The notes under the pieces are model-generated. The model made no database searches, had not been told where the DNA came from, and saw only the letters and a program-made list of their open reading frames with translations. The translations under genes were made by a program, and so were the position numbers. From Olivibacter oleidegradans (GTDB lineage Bacteria; Bacteroidota; Bacteroidia; Sphingobacteriales; Sphingobacteriaceae): a stretch of DNA of 64,000 nt. Of the stretch, positions 17,984-26,678 are shown in pieces. Position 1 is the first letter of the stretch. Each line of letters opens with the position of its first letter. The stretch covers positions 1-64,000 of the forward strand of contig NZ_JBHLWO010000008.1 of the NCBI RefSeq assembly GCF_042432805.1, given 5' to 3'.

Positions 17984-19726
17984 TTATCTCGACTCCCACC
18001 CGGCGTTCTGTTTTAGATTGGGATTGAGGGTTATTTCCTCGATAGGAATAGGTCTTAAATACATGAAATCGTCAAATATCCGTCGTAAATTGTTTTGTGC
18101 GACAATATTTCCGCTTGTTTGATTTGTCAAATAATGTTGCGTGCCGTTAATGACAAAATACACAATACCCTTTTGCGGATTGGAGGGTACAGCGGTTACA
18201 AAGGAGACATCGTTTTTACCATCTTCATTGAGATCATACGGTGTATTCATTGCAGGAACATAAAGTCCGGTATAAGGCTTAAGTAACAAATTAGCCAACT
18301 TCCAGCGCATGAGATCATCATATCGAAAGCCTTCCATGGCTAGTTCAATAGCACGTTCTCTGCGTATTTCAAGCAGCGCAGCGCTGAGGTTTTGATCGGC
18401 AAAGTATTCCTGTTCCAGATAAGTGTCGGCTGTTAAAGGCATTGCCGTGTTGCTTAAACCGGCACGTTCGCGAAGCAGTTTGATGGTTAAGTTCCATTCC
18501 GCCTCTGTGAAACGGTTCAGCTCGGCCATTGCTTCGGCATAGTTCAGTAACACTTCCGCATAGCGCATCAAGGGAAGTGAGTTGTTGTTTTCGGCACGTC
18601 CATCGGTTGCTTTCGAATCGAGCGTAAATTTGTAGGGCATGTAGCCGGTGTAGGTATAAGTGAAGTCGGGCGGTGCCGGCTGGCCCTCCCGTTGATAGCT
18701 GCCCATGCGAATGCACTGTTGTAGGCGGAGATCTCTGTTTTTTACTTCCTCCCAGAAAGGGATCTGATTGTAGTTCGCCTGATCGGTAAATCGACTGCCA
18801 TCGCGATTTAAGAATGTATTAACGAATGTTTTCGTGAAACTGAGCCGCCGACCGTAGGTTGCACTTGTCCAGTACCAATTGGCATCGTTCAGTACGCGCA
18901 AGGAGGCGTTGTTGATTGCTGCCAACATGATTTCGTTGGTTTTTGGTTGCTCATTGATAAATAGGTTTCGGAAGCTCGTCGTCGGGTCCGATTCTATGTT
19001 CAAACGGTATTGGCCGCCGTCAATTACTTGCTTGGCTGCATCAGCGGCTTCTTGCAGCCAAGTGTTTGCCGTGGCTTGAAGATTGAGTTCTTCATGATAC
19101 TTGCGATAAGTGCCTTCGAAAAGACAGATTCTGGATTTGAAGGCCAAGGCTACCGGTCTGCTGATTTGGGAAGACGTGGGATCAATGGCCGGTGAAATGT
19201 TCTCGCAGGCAAAATTAAGATCTGCTAGAACTTTTTCCATTACATACGCACGTGAGTCCTGCGGTTTGTATAAATCGGGATCATCAATCGTGAGTGTTTT
19301 TTCTTGCCAGGGAACGTTGCCGAATTGTTTTACTTTATTAAAGTAGAAATAGGCACGGAAGAAACGGGCTAACCCCTCAAAATGCTTACGTGATTCGTCG
19401 CTTATTTGTGCTCTTACCATTTGCTCGAGGAAGTAGTTGATATTTCGAAGCGGCCCCCAGGTCCATCCACCGGCTTGTGCGGCCGAATAACTACCCGATA
19501 AATAATTGTCGATCGTGGAGCCTACGAGGAAATCACTTGTTTGGTCACCTCTGACGATATCATTGGCGCTAGGCAAATTGTTGTAGAAAGAATTCGCATA
19601 TAATTGCAGATCCTTTTCGGTATTGAATGCATTTTCGGGTGAAAGCTTGTCCGGTGGATACTGCTCGAAGGATTTTTCGCAAGCAGTTAACAAAGCGAGT
19701 GTAGCAATAAAAAATATCTTTTTCAT
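17984..19726 (-). CDS. SusD/RagB family nutrient-binding outer-membrane lipoprotein
   Basis: The methionine at 19726 is chosen over that at 19747 because it gives a standard lipoprotein signal, MKKIFFIATLALLTAC, with Cys16 as the lipidation site. The protein of about 580 residues shows SusD features: the early KLSPENAFNTEKDLQLYANSF segment, helical tetratricopeptide-like repeats (ARFFRAYFYFNKVKQFGNVP), and the C-terminal region ELAMEGFRYDDLMRWKLA. SusD proteins cap the SusC barrel at the cell surface and bind the oligomeric ligand. It follows SusC by about 60 bases. The ligand is not predictable from sequence, but the downstream genes argue for a polyol- or phosphodiester-containing compound. 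Confidence 0.93.
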   Translation of the reverse strand: MKKIFFIATLALLTACEKSFEQYPPDKLSPENAFNTEKDLQLYANSFYNNLPSANDIVRGDQTSDFLVGSTIDNYLSGSYSAAQAGGWTWGPLRNINYFLEQMVRAQISDESRKHFEGLARFFRAYFYFNKVKQFGNVPWQEKTLTIDDPDLYKPQDSRAYVMEKVLADLNFACENISPAIDPTSSQISRPVALAFKSRICLFEGTYRKYHEELNLQATANTWLQEAADAAKQVIDGGQYRLNIESDPTTSFRNLFINEQPKTNEIMLAAINNASLRVLNDANWYWTSATYGRRLSFTKTFVNTFLNRDGSRFTDQANYNQIPFWEEVKNRDLRLQQCIRMGSYQREGQPAPPDFTYTYTGYMPYKFTLDSKATDGRAENNNSLPLMRYAEVLLNYAEAMAELNRFTEAEWNLTIKLLRERAGLSNTAMPLTADTYLEQEYFADQNLSAALLEIRRERAIELAMEGFRYDDLMRWKLANLLLKPYTGLYVPAMNTPYDLNEDGKNDVSFVTAVPSNPQKGIVYFVINGTQHYLTNQTSGNIVAQNNLRRIFDDFMYLRPIPIEEITLNPNLKQNAGWESR

Positions 19727-19786
19727 CCTATATTTTCTTTTATTCATTTTTTGCTTGTTTTAAAAGGCATTTTGAATAGATTCTTA

Positions 19787-22700
19787 TTAGAGTGTTACGT
19801 TGATTCCCAGTGTATAGGTTTTGAGCATCGGATAAGCCATGCCCTGTCCTGCATTTGGATTCAGCTCCGGATCGGCACGTTCTATATTTTCCGGATCCAT
19901 GTTGGGATTGTGTTTGAACATGGGCGACCAGGTCCAGAGGTTTTGGCCGGTGAAGTAGACGCTCAGGTTTTCGATGTTGAGCTTACCTAACCACGACTTC
20001 GGCAAATTGTAGCCGATCGAAATACTTTTCAGGCGTATATAGGCGGCATTTTGAAGGTAACGGGTCTGATTAAACGTTAGTTCGCCGCGCGAATTAAGTG
20101 CCGTATAGCCGCGTGGGCGAGGGAAATATGCATCGGGATTTTCTTCTGACCACATGTTATTCACAACATAAGTTGGATGCCAGCTGTACGGACGATTGTA
20201 AGGTCCCCAGAAGAGCGCGTTGTCTGCACCAGGCATAAATTCACGCTTCCCAACCCCTTGAAAGAAGCTGGTTAAGAAGAAATTGTTCCAGCTAAAATTA
20301 GCATTAAAACCAAATTGAAAGCGAGGCTCCGTATTGCCGATAATCACTTGGTCGCCGGGATCGCCTAAGGTATTGGTTCCTTGGTCAATTTTTCCATCGC
20401 CGTTTATATCTTTAAATTTAATATCGCCCGGTAGGATTTTGTTAGCGGCTGACACTCGTATAAACGACTGGTCGATTGCGTAATTATCGATTTCTTGCTG
20501 ACTTTGGAAGAAACCGTCATTAACAAAGCCCCAAATGTCTCCCACGCGTTGTCCTTCGTAATAGGTCGTAATCAATCCGAGTGGATTGTTGAAGCGTGTG
20601 ATGAAAGCCCTGCTGTCCGCCAGCGTAAACCGTAGGTCGTAATTGATTGGCTTCGACGTTTTGATCTGGTCGCGCCAGTTAAGACTTAATTCCCAACCGA
20701 TTGTTTTCAAATCAGCGTAGTTTCCTTCGGGGACATCTGTTCCAAAAATACTTGGTAAGGGAAGTCCAACCGTAAACATATCGGTTGTTTTCCGGGTATA
20801 CCAGTCGAACGTAGCATTCAGCCTGTTTTTAATGAAGGACAAGTCGGTCCCCAAATTAATAGTGGTTGCTTTTTCCCAGGTTAGCCCGTTTGGTATTACG
20901 CCGGGGTTAGACGTGTAATTCGGCCGAATACCTCCCAAGATAAGACCAGATCGGCTGACGTCCATTATCTCCAGGAATTGGTAAGGGTCAATATTGCCAT
21001 TACCTAAGCTGCCGTAGGAGGCTCTCAGTTTAAATTCGCCAATCGCCTCTTTTAGACCGTTTTTCCAGAAGTTTTCTTCAGAAACGCGCCAACCGCCTGA
21101 AATGGACGGGAAGAAACCCCATTGCTGTCCGCGCGGAAATTTAGACGATCCATCATAGCGACCGTTCGTTTCGAGTAAATATTTACCGTCGTAATCATAA
21201 CTAATCCGATAGAAACCTCCGGCAGTCAGCCATTCGTTTCCTCCACCTGTTAAGAGAAAATTTTGTCCATCAATTAAAGAGAAATCAGGAAGCGAAGGAT
21301 TGATCAAATTATCACGTTCCATATAACGGCTCGACAATTTTGATCGCTCGTAATTATAGCCAAGTACGGCGTTGATATGGTTTTTTCCGAAGTCTTGTGT
21401 GTATTGACCATAGGCATTGAGCGCTAGATAGGTTGTGTTGTCAATAAGCTCGTTCATTTTGCTGATCCCTCGCTCGAGCGTAACACCGGGTGCATTGCTA
21501 TACGGGACAGGCGTGTACAGGCGCGTGCGATTGAAAGCGGTTTTTTCAAAGGTGAAGTCGCCGTTGATTTTTAGCTTATTGTCGAAAAAATTGGTAAAAA
21601 TCCGGGAGGTATTGCGGGTTTGTCTACGGGATTCATCCCAATGATTATTACCGGAAATAAAGCTGCCGAAAACAATGGAAGCATTTTCCGTGAGCGTTCC
21701 ATCCGGATTACGCAACATGGCTACCGGAAAAGCTTCATCCGAAATACGTCGCCATACCGGGGTATTGCTTGGATGATTCAGTATGGGTGTAAAATAGGCT
21801 CTTTCGTTATAGGTAATGTCGTTTTCCACACGCAGCCATTCTTTCACCTGTATGCTTCCTTTAGCGCGTAAATTATATTGGTTGTATTTATCGGGATTAT
21901 AACGAAAAATCCCGCCTTGGTTATTGTAGCGACCTGAGAGATAGAATGATGTCTTTTCACCACTGCCGGAGAAGCTTAATTGCTGCTCCATTGAGGGCGT
22001 GTGGTCAGCATACAATTCTTTCAACCAATCTGTGCTTCCATAATAAACGTATCTTCCGGTAGCCGGATCAATATCGGTAGAAGGGGTGTTGCCGGCCTCA
22101 TGCCGCTTACGCAATTCTTCCAGGTATTCTTGCGACCAAGGAAATACACTATTAGCTTTTTGCGGGTCTGCATTGTAGTCGTTCCACGAACTAAAAGCCT
22201 CATTGAACGTTTTTGCCCACGGATATCCTTCCGTTACCAGATCCGGGCGTATGGTATGATCATTTCTGGAATAGCCGGATGAATAGTTAATAACCGATCG
22301 TTCTTTACTGGGTGTTTTCGTTGTTATTAATACGACCCCGAAGCTACCGCGGGCACCGTAGATGGCTGCGGATGCCGCGTCTTTTAAAACAGTGACGCTT
22401 TCAATATCATTGGGATTCAAGAGATCGGCATTGCCCGGTACACCATCTATAAGTACCAGCGCCGATCCTCCGGCACCAATGGAGGTCGTTCCGCGAACAT
22501 TAAAGGTAGCGCCACGCGTAGGTTTTCCATCGGTCATTTTAATGTTCAGGTTTGGTATAACCCCTTGGAGCCCCCGAGTAGTGCTTGCGAGGGGGCGATT
22601 TTCAAAAACCTCTTTTCCGACTTGATCAACAGCGCCGGTTAAATTTGCTTTCTTTTGTGTGCCATAACCAACCACTACCACTTCTTCCAGATCGGCCTGC

Positions 22701-22999
22701 CCGATTTTCATGACGACATCCAGTTGGCTTGCGCCTTGTGGGTTCAGCTGTTGTGTGATGTAACCGATAGCAGAGAATGAGAGCGTAGCATCATCTGGAA
22801 TTGATAAACGGTAGATCCCTTGCTCATTAGTAGTTGTTCCAATGCGTTTATCTGTCCCGATAACGGTAACTGAAACACCGGGTAAGCTTTCTCCACTGTC
22901 TGTCACGACTTTTCCATGAAGCGTTTTTAGCTCTTGTCCATTGGCTAGAAAAATGCAACAGAGGCAGTAGAAAAGGCTTAGGTAAATCTTTCTTTTCAT
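19787..22999 (-). CDS. SusC/RagA family TonB-linked outer-membrane transporter
   Basis: The 1070-residue protein has a signal peptide (about 1-21), a carboxypeptidase-D-like N-terminal extension (about 22-100) with the GTDKRIGTTTNEQGIYRL segment, a TonB-interacting LEEVVVVGYGTQKKANLTG stretch, the plug domain (RPLASTTRGLQGVIPNL; VLIDGVPG; IESVTVLKDAASAAIYG) and a 22-strand-type barrel ending in LKTYTLGINVTL, typical of outer-membrane insertion signals. It imports ligand captured by the adjacent SusD using TonB energy. It is the first gene of the operon, with a long 5' untranslated region of roughly 220 bases if the promoter at 23226-23257 is correct. Confidence 0.95.
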   Translation of the reverse strand: MKRKIYLSLFYCLCCIFLANGQELKTLHGKVVTDSGESLPGVSVTVIGTDKRIGTTTNEQGIYRLSIPDDATLSFSAIGYITQQLNPQGASQLDVVMKIGQADLEEVVVVGYGTQKKANLTGAVDQVGKEVFENRPLASTTRGLQGVIPNLNIKMTDGKPTRGATFNVRGTTSIGAGGSALVLIDGVPGNADLLNPNDIESVTVLKDAASAAIYGARGSFGVVLITTKTPSKERSVINYSSGYSRNDHTIRPDLVTEGYPWAKTFNEAFSSWNDYNADPQKANSVFPWSQEYLEELRKRHEAGNTPSTDIDPATGRYVYYGSTDWLKELYADHTPSMEQQLSFSGSGEKTSFYLSGRYNNQGGIFRYNPDKYNQYNLRAKGSIQVKEWLRVENDITYNERAYFTPILNHPSNTPVWRRISDEAFPVAMLRNPDGTLTENASIVFGSFISGNNHWDESRRQTRNTSRIFTNFFDNKLKINGDFTFEKTAFNRTRLYTPVPYSNAPGVTLERGISKMNELIDNTTYLALNAYGQYTQDFGKNHINAVLGYNYERSKLSSRYMERDNLINPSLPDFSLIDGQNFLLTGGGNEWLTAGGFYRISYDYDGKYLLETNGRYDGSSKFPRGQQWGFFPSISGGWRVSEENFWKNGLKEAIGEFKLRASYGSLGNGNIDPYQFLEIMDVSRSGLILGGIRPNYTSNPGVIPNGLTWEKATTINLGTDLSFIKNRLNATFDWYTRKTTDMFTVGLPLPSIFGTDVPEGNYADLKTIGWELSLNWRDQIKTSKPINYDLRFTLADSRAFITRFNNPLGLITTYYEGQRVGDIWGFVNDGFFQSQQEIDNYAIDQSFIRVSAANKILPGDIKFKDINGDGKIDQGTNTLGDPGDQVIIGNTEPRFQFGFNANFSWNNFFLTSFFQGVGKREFMPGADNALFWGPYNRPYSWHPTYVVNNMWSEENPDAYFPRPRGYTALNSRGELTFNQTRYLQNAAYIRLKSISIGYNLPKSWLGKLNIENLSVYFTGQNLWTWSPMFKHNPNMDPENIERADPELNPNAGQGMAYPMLKTYTLGINVTL

Positions 23000-23225
23000 T
23001 TTTTTTAGTTTTATTGATTGTTGATTTTTGTTTATAAATATTTTATAACGTTGCCAAAATTCCCTTTTGAATGTTAAAGCTTTGTTAAGTACAGGTTATT
23101 AAATCCTTTTATAGCTATTGTGCAAGGGTTTGTACTTCAAAATTCAAAATGGATTGACGCTTTTACTTGATATTTAACTACCCGCTGGTAGGCTGTATTT
23201 CGGTTACTAACTGGTTTTAAAGCCT

Positions 23226-23257
23226 CTAAGATAGAATATTTAATAAAAAATAACAAA
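23226..23257 (-). promoter_or_regulatory. Predicted SusC operon promoter
   Basis: On the minus strand TTTG (23254-23257) stands exactly 20 bases before TATCTTAG (23226-23233), two bases from the Bacteroidetes -7 consensus. The spacing equals that of the MFS promoter at 17883-17914, and both have the same sequence immediately after the -33 element. This agreement is the main support. Confidence 0.55.
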
Positions 23258-23259
23258 AT
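23242..23259. promoter_or_regulatory. Operator-like motif, copy 1
   Basis: AATAAAAAATAACAAAAT; overlaps the -33 element and spacer of the predicted SusC promoter. An identical 18-mer starts 41 bases further on (about four helical turns) and a 16-of-16 core match lies in the MFS promoter. DeoR-family proteins commonly bind repeated sites, so the adjacent DeoR regulator is the obvious candidate ligand; this is inference. Confidence 0.5.
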
Positions 23260-23282
23260 AAATGTTTTAAAAAGTTTTAATA

Positions 23283-23300
23283 AATAAAAAATAACAAAAT
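23283..23300. promoter_or_regulatory. Operator-like motif, copy 2
   Basis: Exact second copy of the 18-base motif AATAAAAAATAACAAAAT. It lies directly upstream of the likely -7 element of the DeoR gene (23304-23311) and has no good -7 sequence of its own on the minus strand, so a role in autoregulation or looping with copy 1 is more likely than a second SusC promoter. Confidence 0.5.
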
Positions 23301-23366
23301 GAAACATATTTGGTGTGGTATGATATTTAAGAAATAATAAGTACTATTGCAGTAGAATCCGTGATT

Positions 23367-24134
23367 ATGAGGAATATTACCAAAAGACATGAGGCAATCA
23401 TCAAGCTGATCAAAGCAAATGGAAGCGCAACCATTCCGGAATTGGTAGAGATGACAAAAGTTTCGGGGGTTACGATAAGAAAAGATTTGAAATTTTTGGA
23501 GGATAAGAACTTGTTGTTTTGTACTCGAGGAGGGGCTTCATTAACCAATCCGTATGCGAATGATCGTCCAATTGTGGAGAAGGCGTTGATTAATCCGGAT
23601 AAAAAGCAAAAGATTGCGAAAGCATCTTTATCGTTGATTGGACAAAATGATTCCATCATGATCGGATCGGGTACAACCGTGTTCGAATTAGCAAAGGCAT
23701 TGCAGCCAAACCATCCGATTACGGTTATAACACCTGCGATTAAAGTGGCCTTCGAATTAAGTGGAAGAAATAATATTGAGGTCCTTCAATTGGGTGGCTT
23801 GGTGAGGCCAAGTTCTTCTTCTGTTGCCGGGGCGCATGCGGAATATATATTGGAAACGATTTCTTGTGGTATGTTATTCCTGGGGGTTGACGGAATCGAT
23901 ATAGATTTCGGTTTATCCATTAGTAACTTGGCGGAAACGGGCCTGAACCAAAAAATGATACGTGCGGCCCAGCAGGTGGCAGTTTTGGCCGATAGTACAA
24001 AATTTGGAAAAAGAGGGATTGGTAAGATTTGCGAACTCAGTGATATCGCTTACATCGTCACCGATGAGGGGATTCCGTCGAGCATGGTTAAACTCTTGGA
24101 AAAAAAGGGAATTAAAGTGGTGATTGCGTCGTAA
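23367..24134 (+). CDS. DeoR/GlpR-family transcriptional repressor
   Basis: The ATG at 23367 is preferred to the in-frame GTG at 23361. Residues 1-60 form the DeoR helix-turn-helix (RHEAIIKLIKANGSATIPEL; VSGVTIRKDLKFLEDKNLL, then the FCTRGGA wing), and residues 75-255 the DeoR-C effector domain with IMIGSGTTVFELAKAL and FLGVDGID, the site that binds phosphorylated sugars or polyols. Such repressors control sugar-phosphate and polyol catabolic operons. It is divergent from SusC and flanks repeated operator-like sites, so it is the likely regulator of the whole eight-gene operon, induced by a phosphorylated intermediate made by one of the FGGY kinases. Confidence 0.9.
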   Translation: MRNITKRHEAIIKLIKANGSATIPELVEMTKVSGVTIRKDLKFLEDKNLLFCTRGGASLTNPYANDRPIVEKALINPDKKQKIAKASLSLIGQNDSIMIGSGTTVFELAKALQPNHPITVITPAIKVAFELSGRNNIEVLQLGGLVRPSSSSVAGAHAEYILETISCGMLFLGVDGIDIDFGLSISNLAETGLNQKMIRAAQQVAVLADSTKFGKRGIGKICELSDIAYIVTDEGIPSSMVKLLEKKGIKVVIAS

Positions 24135-24137
24135 ATA

Positions 24138-24659
24138 TTAAAACGCTATAAATTCCGTAATTTGCTGATTCGTGAAGTGAAGTGTATCTTCTTTAAAAAA
24201 ATCCATTTCTTCATTCAGCTCTTGCTTGATATAGGGGATGTGAATGCGTAAAGGAAGTGTATGAAGATTAAGGTAATGACAAACACCCGTGAAGTGCTCG
24301 ATCCCACGGATATTGCCATATCTGCCGGAGCTGATTCCTACCAGTGCTGCCTTCTTTCCAACGAAGCTGTCCGGAAATAAACAACTGTCGATAAAAGTTT
24401 TCAAGACACCTGGAAAGCTCCCGTTGTATTCCGGAATAACAAAAATAAATTTTGTTGTGGCGCTGATCCTGTCTTGTATGGGTTGAAATGCGTCACTTCT
24501 CGCCCCGTAAAGATCACTAACAATAAAATTATCCGGCAGTGATTCGAGTGACATGATCTCGGACCCATAACCTTTTTTGCCAAGTTGTCTGTAGTAATAG
24601 TTCGCTACTTTTAGCGAGTAGCTGTCTTTGCGATTGGTGCCGGCTATAATTGTGATCAT
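24138..24659 (-). CDS. NAD(P)H-dependent FMN reductase family oxidoreductase
   Basis: This 173-residue flavodoxin-like protein starts ITIIAGTNRKDSYSLKVANY, the FMN phosphate-binding loop, and has FVIPEYNGSFPGVLKTFID, the hallmark of the NADPH-dependent FMN reductase family (azoreductase and chromate-reductase relatives). It is cytoplasmic. The gene converges on the DeoR gene with only 3 bases between the stop codons, so transcription of one may affect the other. No link with the polyol operon is evident. Precise substrate (quinone, azo dye, flavin) cannot be told. Confidence 0.88.
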   Translation of the reverse strand: MITIIAGTNRKDSYSLKVANYYYRQLGKKGYGSEIMSLESLPDNFIVSDLYGARSDAFQPIQDRISATTKFIFVIPEYNGSFPGVLKTFIDSCLFPDSFVGKKAALVGISSGRYGNIRGIEHFTGVCHYLNLHTLPLRIHIPYIKQELNEEMDFFKEDTLHFTNQQITEFIAF

Positions 24660-24954
24660 TGTTAATAATATGTGTAAAATCTAAACCCCTTCTGGTTTTT
24701 AAGCTGTGTAAAATTTGTATCTTAGCAACCTTGTTTAAGGTGTTTAAAAACTGCGAAGATACTAAATAAACGCATTTTTAAACAAGGAGAGAAGAAAAGG
24801 GTGCGCTTTTTTTGGGGAAACCGAATCAATTTTTTTCGGAGAAAATGCTCCATTAAGGCAATATTAAGAAGACATCCTAGTTTAATGGATTATGACGGAT
24901 TGAAAGCGGGAAACCATTAGGCGAATATTTTTTACTTAGGACTTATAAATTACA

Positions 24955-25749
24955 ATGGGTAAAATCATAGCGTTAGCCAATCAAAAAGGAGGAGTGGGTA
25001 AGACCACATCCTCGATTAATTTAGCAGCGAGTCTTGCCGTATTGGAGTACCGAACACTTTTGGTGGATGCGGATCCTCAGGCAAATTCGACCTCCGGTAT
25101 CGGTTTCGATCCAAGGGCTATCAAATCGAGTGTATACGAATGTATTATTAATGATTTAGATCCCAGAGAGGCTATCCAAAAAACCGAAACACCTAATCTG
25201 GATCTGCTCCCTGCACATATTGATCTTGTAGGGGCTGAGATTGAGATGATCAATCTCAATGATCGTGAGTATAAAATGCGGTCCGTATTGAAGCAGGTAA
25301 GTGACGACTATGACTTTATTATCATCGATTGTTCGCCCTCTCTCGGATTAATTACCATTAACGCATTAACAGCGGCAAACTCCGTGATCATCCCTGTTCA
25401 ATGCGAATACTTTGCGTTGGAAGGACTAGGCAAGTTGCTAAACACCATTAAAATTGTTCAAAACCGCTTGAATACCAATCTCGAGATTGAAGGCATCTTG
25501 CTAACCATGTACGATGTTCGTTTGCGTTTATCCAATCAGGTAGTTGAGGAAGTGCGCTCACATTTTAACGACCTGGTTTTTAATACCATTATCCAACGAA
25601 ATACGCGTTTAAGTGAAGCTCCGAGCTTTGGTATTTCCGTGATCATGCACGATGCCAACTCAAAAGGAGCCATTAACTATCTAAATTTGGCGAGAGAGAT
25701 TTTAATTAAAAACGGTTTACAGAAAGAGCAAGAGGAGGCAAAAATATAA
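24955..25749 (+). CDS. parA: Chromosome partitioning ATPase ParA/Soj
   Basis: The 264 residues begin GKIIALANQKGGVGKTTSSI, the deviant Walker A motif of ParA ATPases, followed by LLVDADPQANST (A' motif) and FIIIDCSPSLGLIT (Walker B). It forms nucleoid-bound dimers that move ParB-parS complexes and segregate the replication origin. Its stop overlaps the ParB start by one base, so the two are coupled. The 295 bases before it contain no gene and probably hold the promoter. The presence of chromosomal-type parAB next to dapB and lepB is a standard Bacteroidetes arrangement and suggests chromosomal rather than plasmid DNA. Confidence 0.96.
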   Translation: MGKIIALANQKGGVGKTTSSINLAASLAVLEYRTLLVDADPQANSTSGIGFDPRAIKSSVYECIINDLDPREAIQKTETPNLDLLPAHIDLVGAEIEMINLNDREYKMRSVLKQVSDDYDFIIIDCSPSLGLITINALTAANSVIIPVQCEYFALEGLGKLLNTIKIVQNRLNTNLEIEGILLTMYDVRLRLSNQVVEEVRSHFNDLVFNTIIQRNTRLSEAPSFGISVIMHDANSKGAINYLNLAREILIKNGLQKEQEEAKI

Positions 25750-26678
25750 TGGCGCAACAGCGAAAAACAGGTTTAGGAAAAGGCTTAAGTGCATTGCTGA
25801 ATGATACAGACGAAGTGGTAAAGCAAACAGCAGCCAGTCAGCAGTCAACCGCAGTGGGAATAGGGAAGGATGTGCCGCCGGGATCAATTAGCCAGATTAA
25901 AATTGATGCGATAGAAGTAAACCCTTTCCAGCCAAGGACAGATTTTGATGCAGAAGCCTTAAATGAGCTTGCTGATTCAATTAAATTACAAGGTCTGATT
26001 CAACCCATTACCGTACGCAAAATGGGAAATGGGAATTATCAGTTGATTTCCGGCGAACGACGCTTAAGAGCATCTAGGATTGCAGGACTGACAGAGATTC
26101 CGGCATACATAAGAACAGCTAATGACCAACAGATGTTGGAAATGGCACTCATCGAAAATATACAACGCGAGAATCTAAATGCAATAGAGGTTGCCTTAAG
26201 TTTTCAGCGCATGATTGACGAGTGTAACCTAAAGCAGGAAGAGTTAGGTGATCGGGTAAGTAAAAACAGATCAACGGTTACCAACTATCTTCGTTTACTA
26301 AAATTACCACCGGCTATTCAGGCATCTATCCGCGATGGAAAATTGAGTATGGGGCATGCCCGTGCCTTAATCAATGTCGCCGATGTCGATAAACAACTGT
26401 ATATTTTTCAGGAAATTATTGAAAAAGGATTATCTGTACGGAAAGTTGAGGAGCTGGTGAGGCTCGTTAACGACAGTACTTACAAGAATAAAGCGAAGCC
26501 TGATACTAAAGAGAAGCCGCTGTCGTTTGAGTTTCAAAAGATCCAGGATGACCTGGCCTCCAAATTTTCTACTAAAGTAAAGCTCAACGTAAAAAGTAAG
26601 GGTGGAAAAGGTACGATTGAGATTCCATTTATGTCGGAAGATGATCTTAGTCGGATTCTGGAGTTATTAGATTGGTAA
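25749..26678 (+). CDS. parB: Chromosome partitioning protein ParB/Spo0J
   Basis: The 309-residue protein has the KTGLGKGLSALL start typical of ParB, the N-terminal CTPase motifs with GERRLRASRIAGLTEIPAY, ENIQRENLNAIEVA, the central helix-turn-helix (LGDRVSKNRSTVTNYLRLL) that reads parS, and a C-terminal dimerisation region. It loads on parS sites as a CTP-dependent clamp and recruits condensin. No clear parS palindrome was found in this window; imperfect candidates are listed among the rejected items. Coupled to ParA upstream and overlapping the next start codon by one base. Confidence 0.96.
   Translation: MAQQRKTGLGKGLSALLNDTDEVVKQTAASQQSTAVGIGKDVPPGSISQIKIDAIEVNPFQPRTDFDAEALNELADSIKLQGLIQPITVRKMGNGNYQLISGERRLRASRIAGLTEIPAYIRTANDQQMLEMALIENIQRENLNAIEVALSFQRMIDECNLKQEELGDRVSKNRSTVTNYLRLLKLPPAIQASIRDGKLSMGHARALINVADVDKQLYIFQEIIEKGLSVRKVEELVRLVNDSTYKNKAKPDTKEKPLSFEFQKIQDDLASKFSTKVKLNVKSKGGKGTIEIPFMSEDDLSRILELLDW

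Larger units (their letters stand above)
23000..23366. other. Divergent control region between SusC and the DeoR regulator
   Basis: No gene is present. Between 23220 and 23320 lie a predicted SusC promoter (minus strand), two copies of an 18-base AT-rich motif, and the likely DeoR promoter (plus-strand CATATTTG at 23304-23311, one mismatch from TAnnTTTG). The part nearest to SusC (23000-23220) is presumably its leader RNA; I see no known riboswitch in it. Confidence 0.6.
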
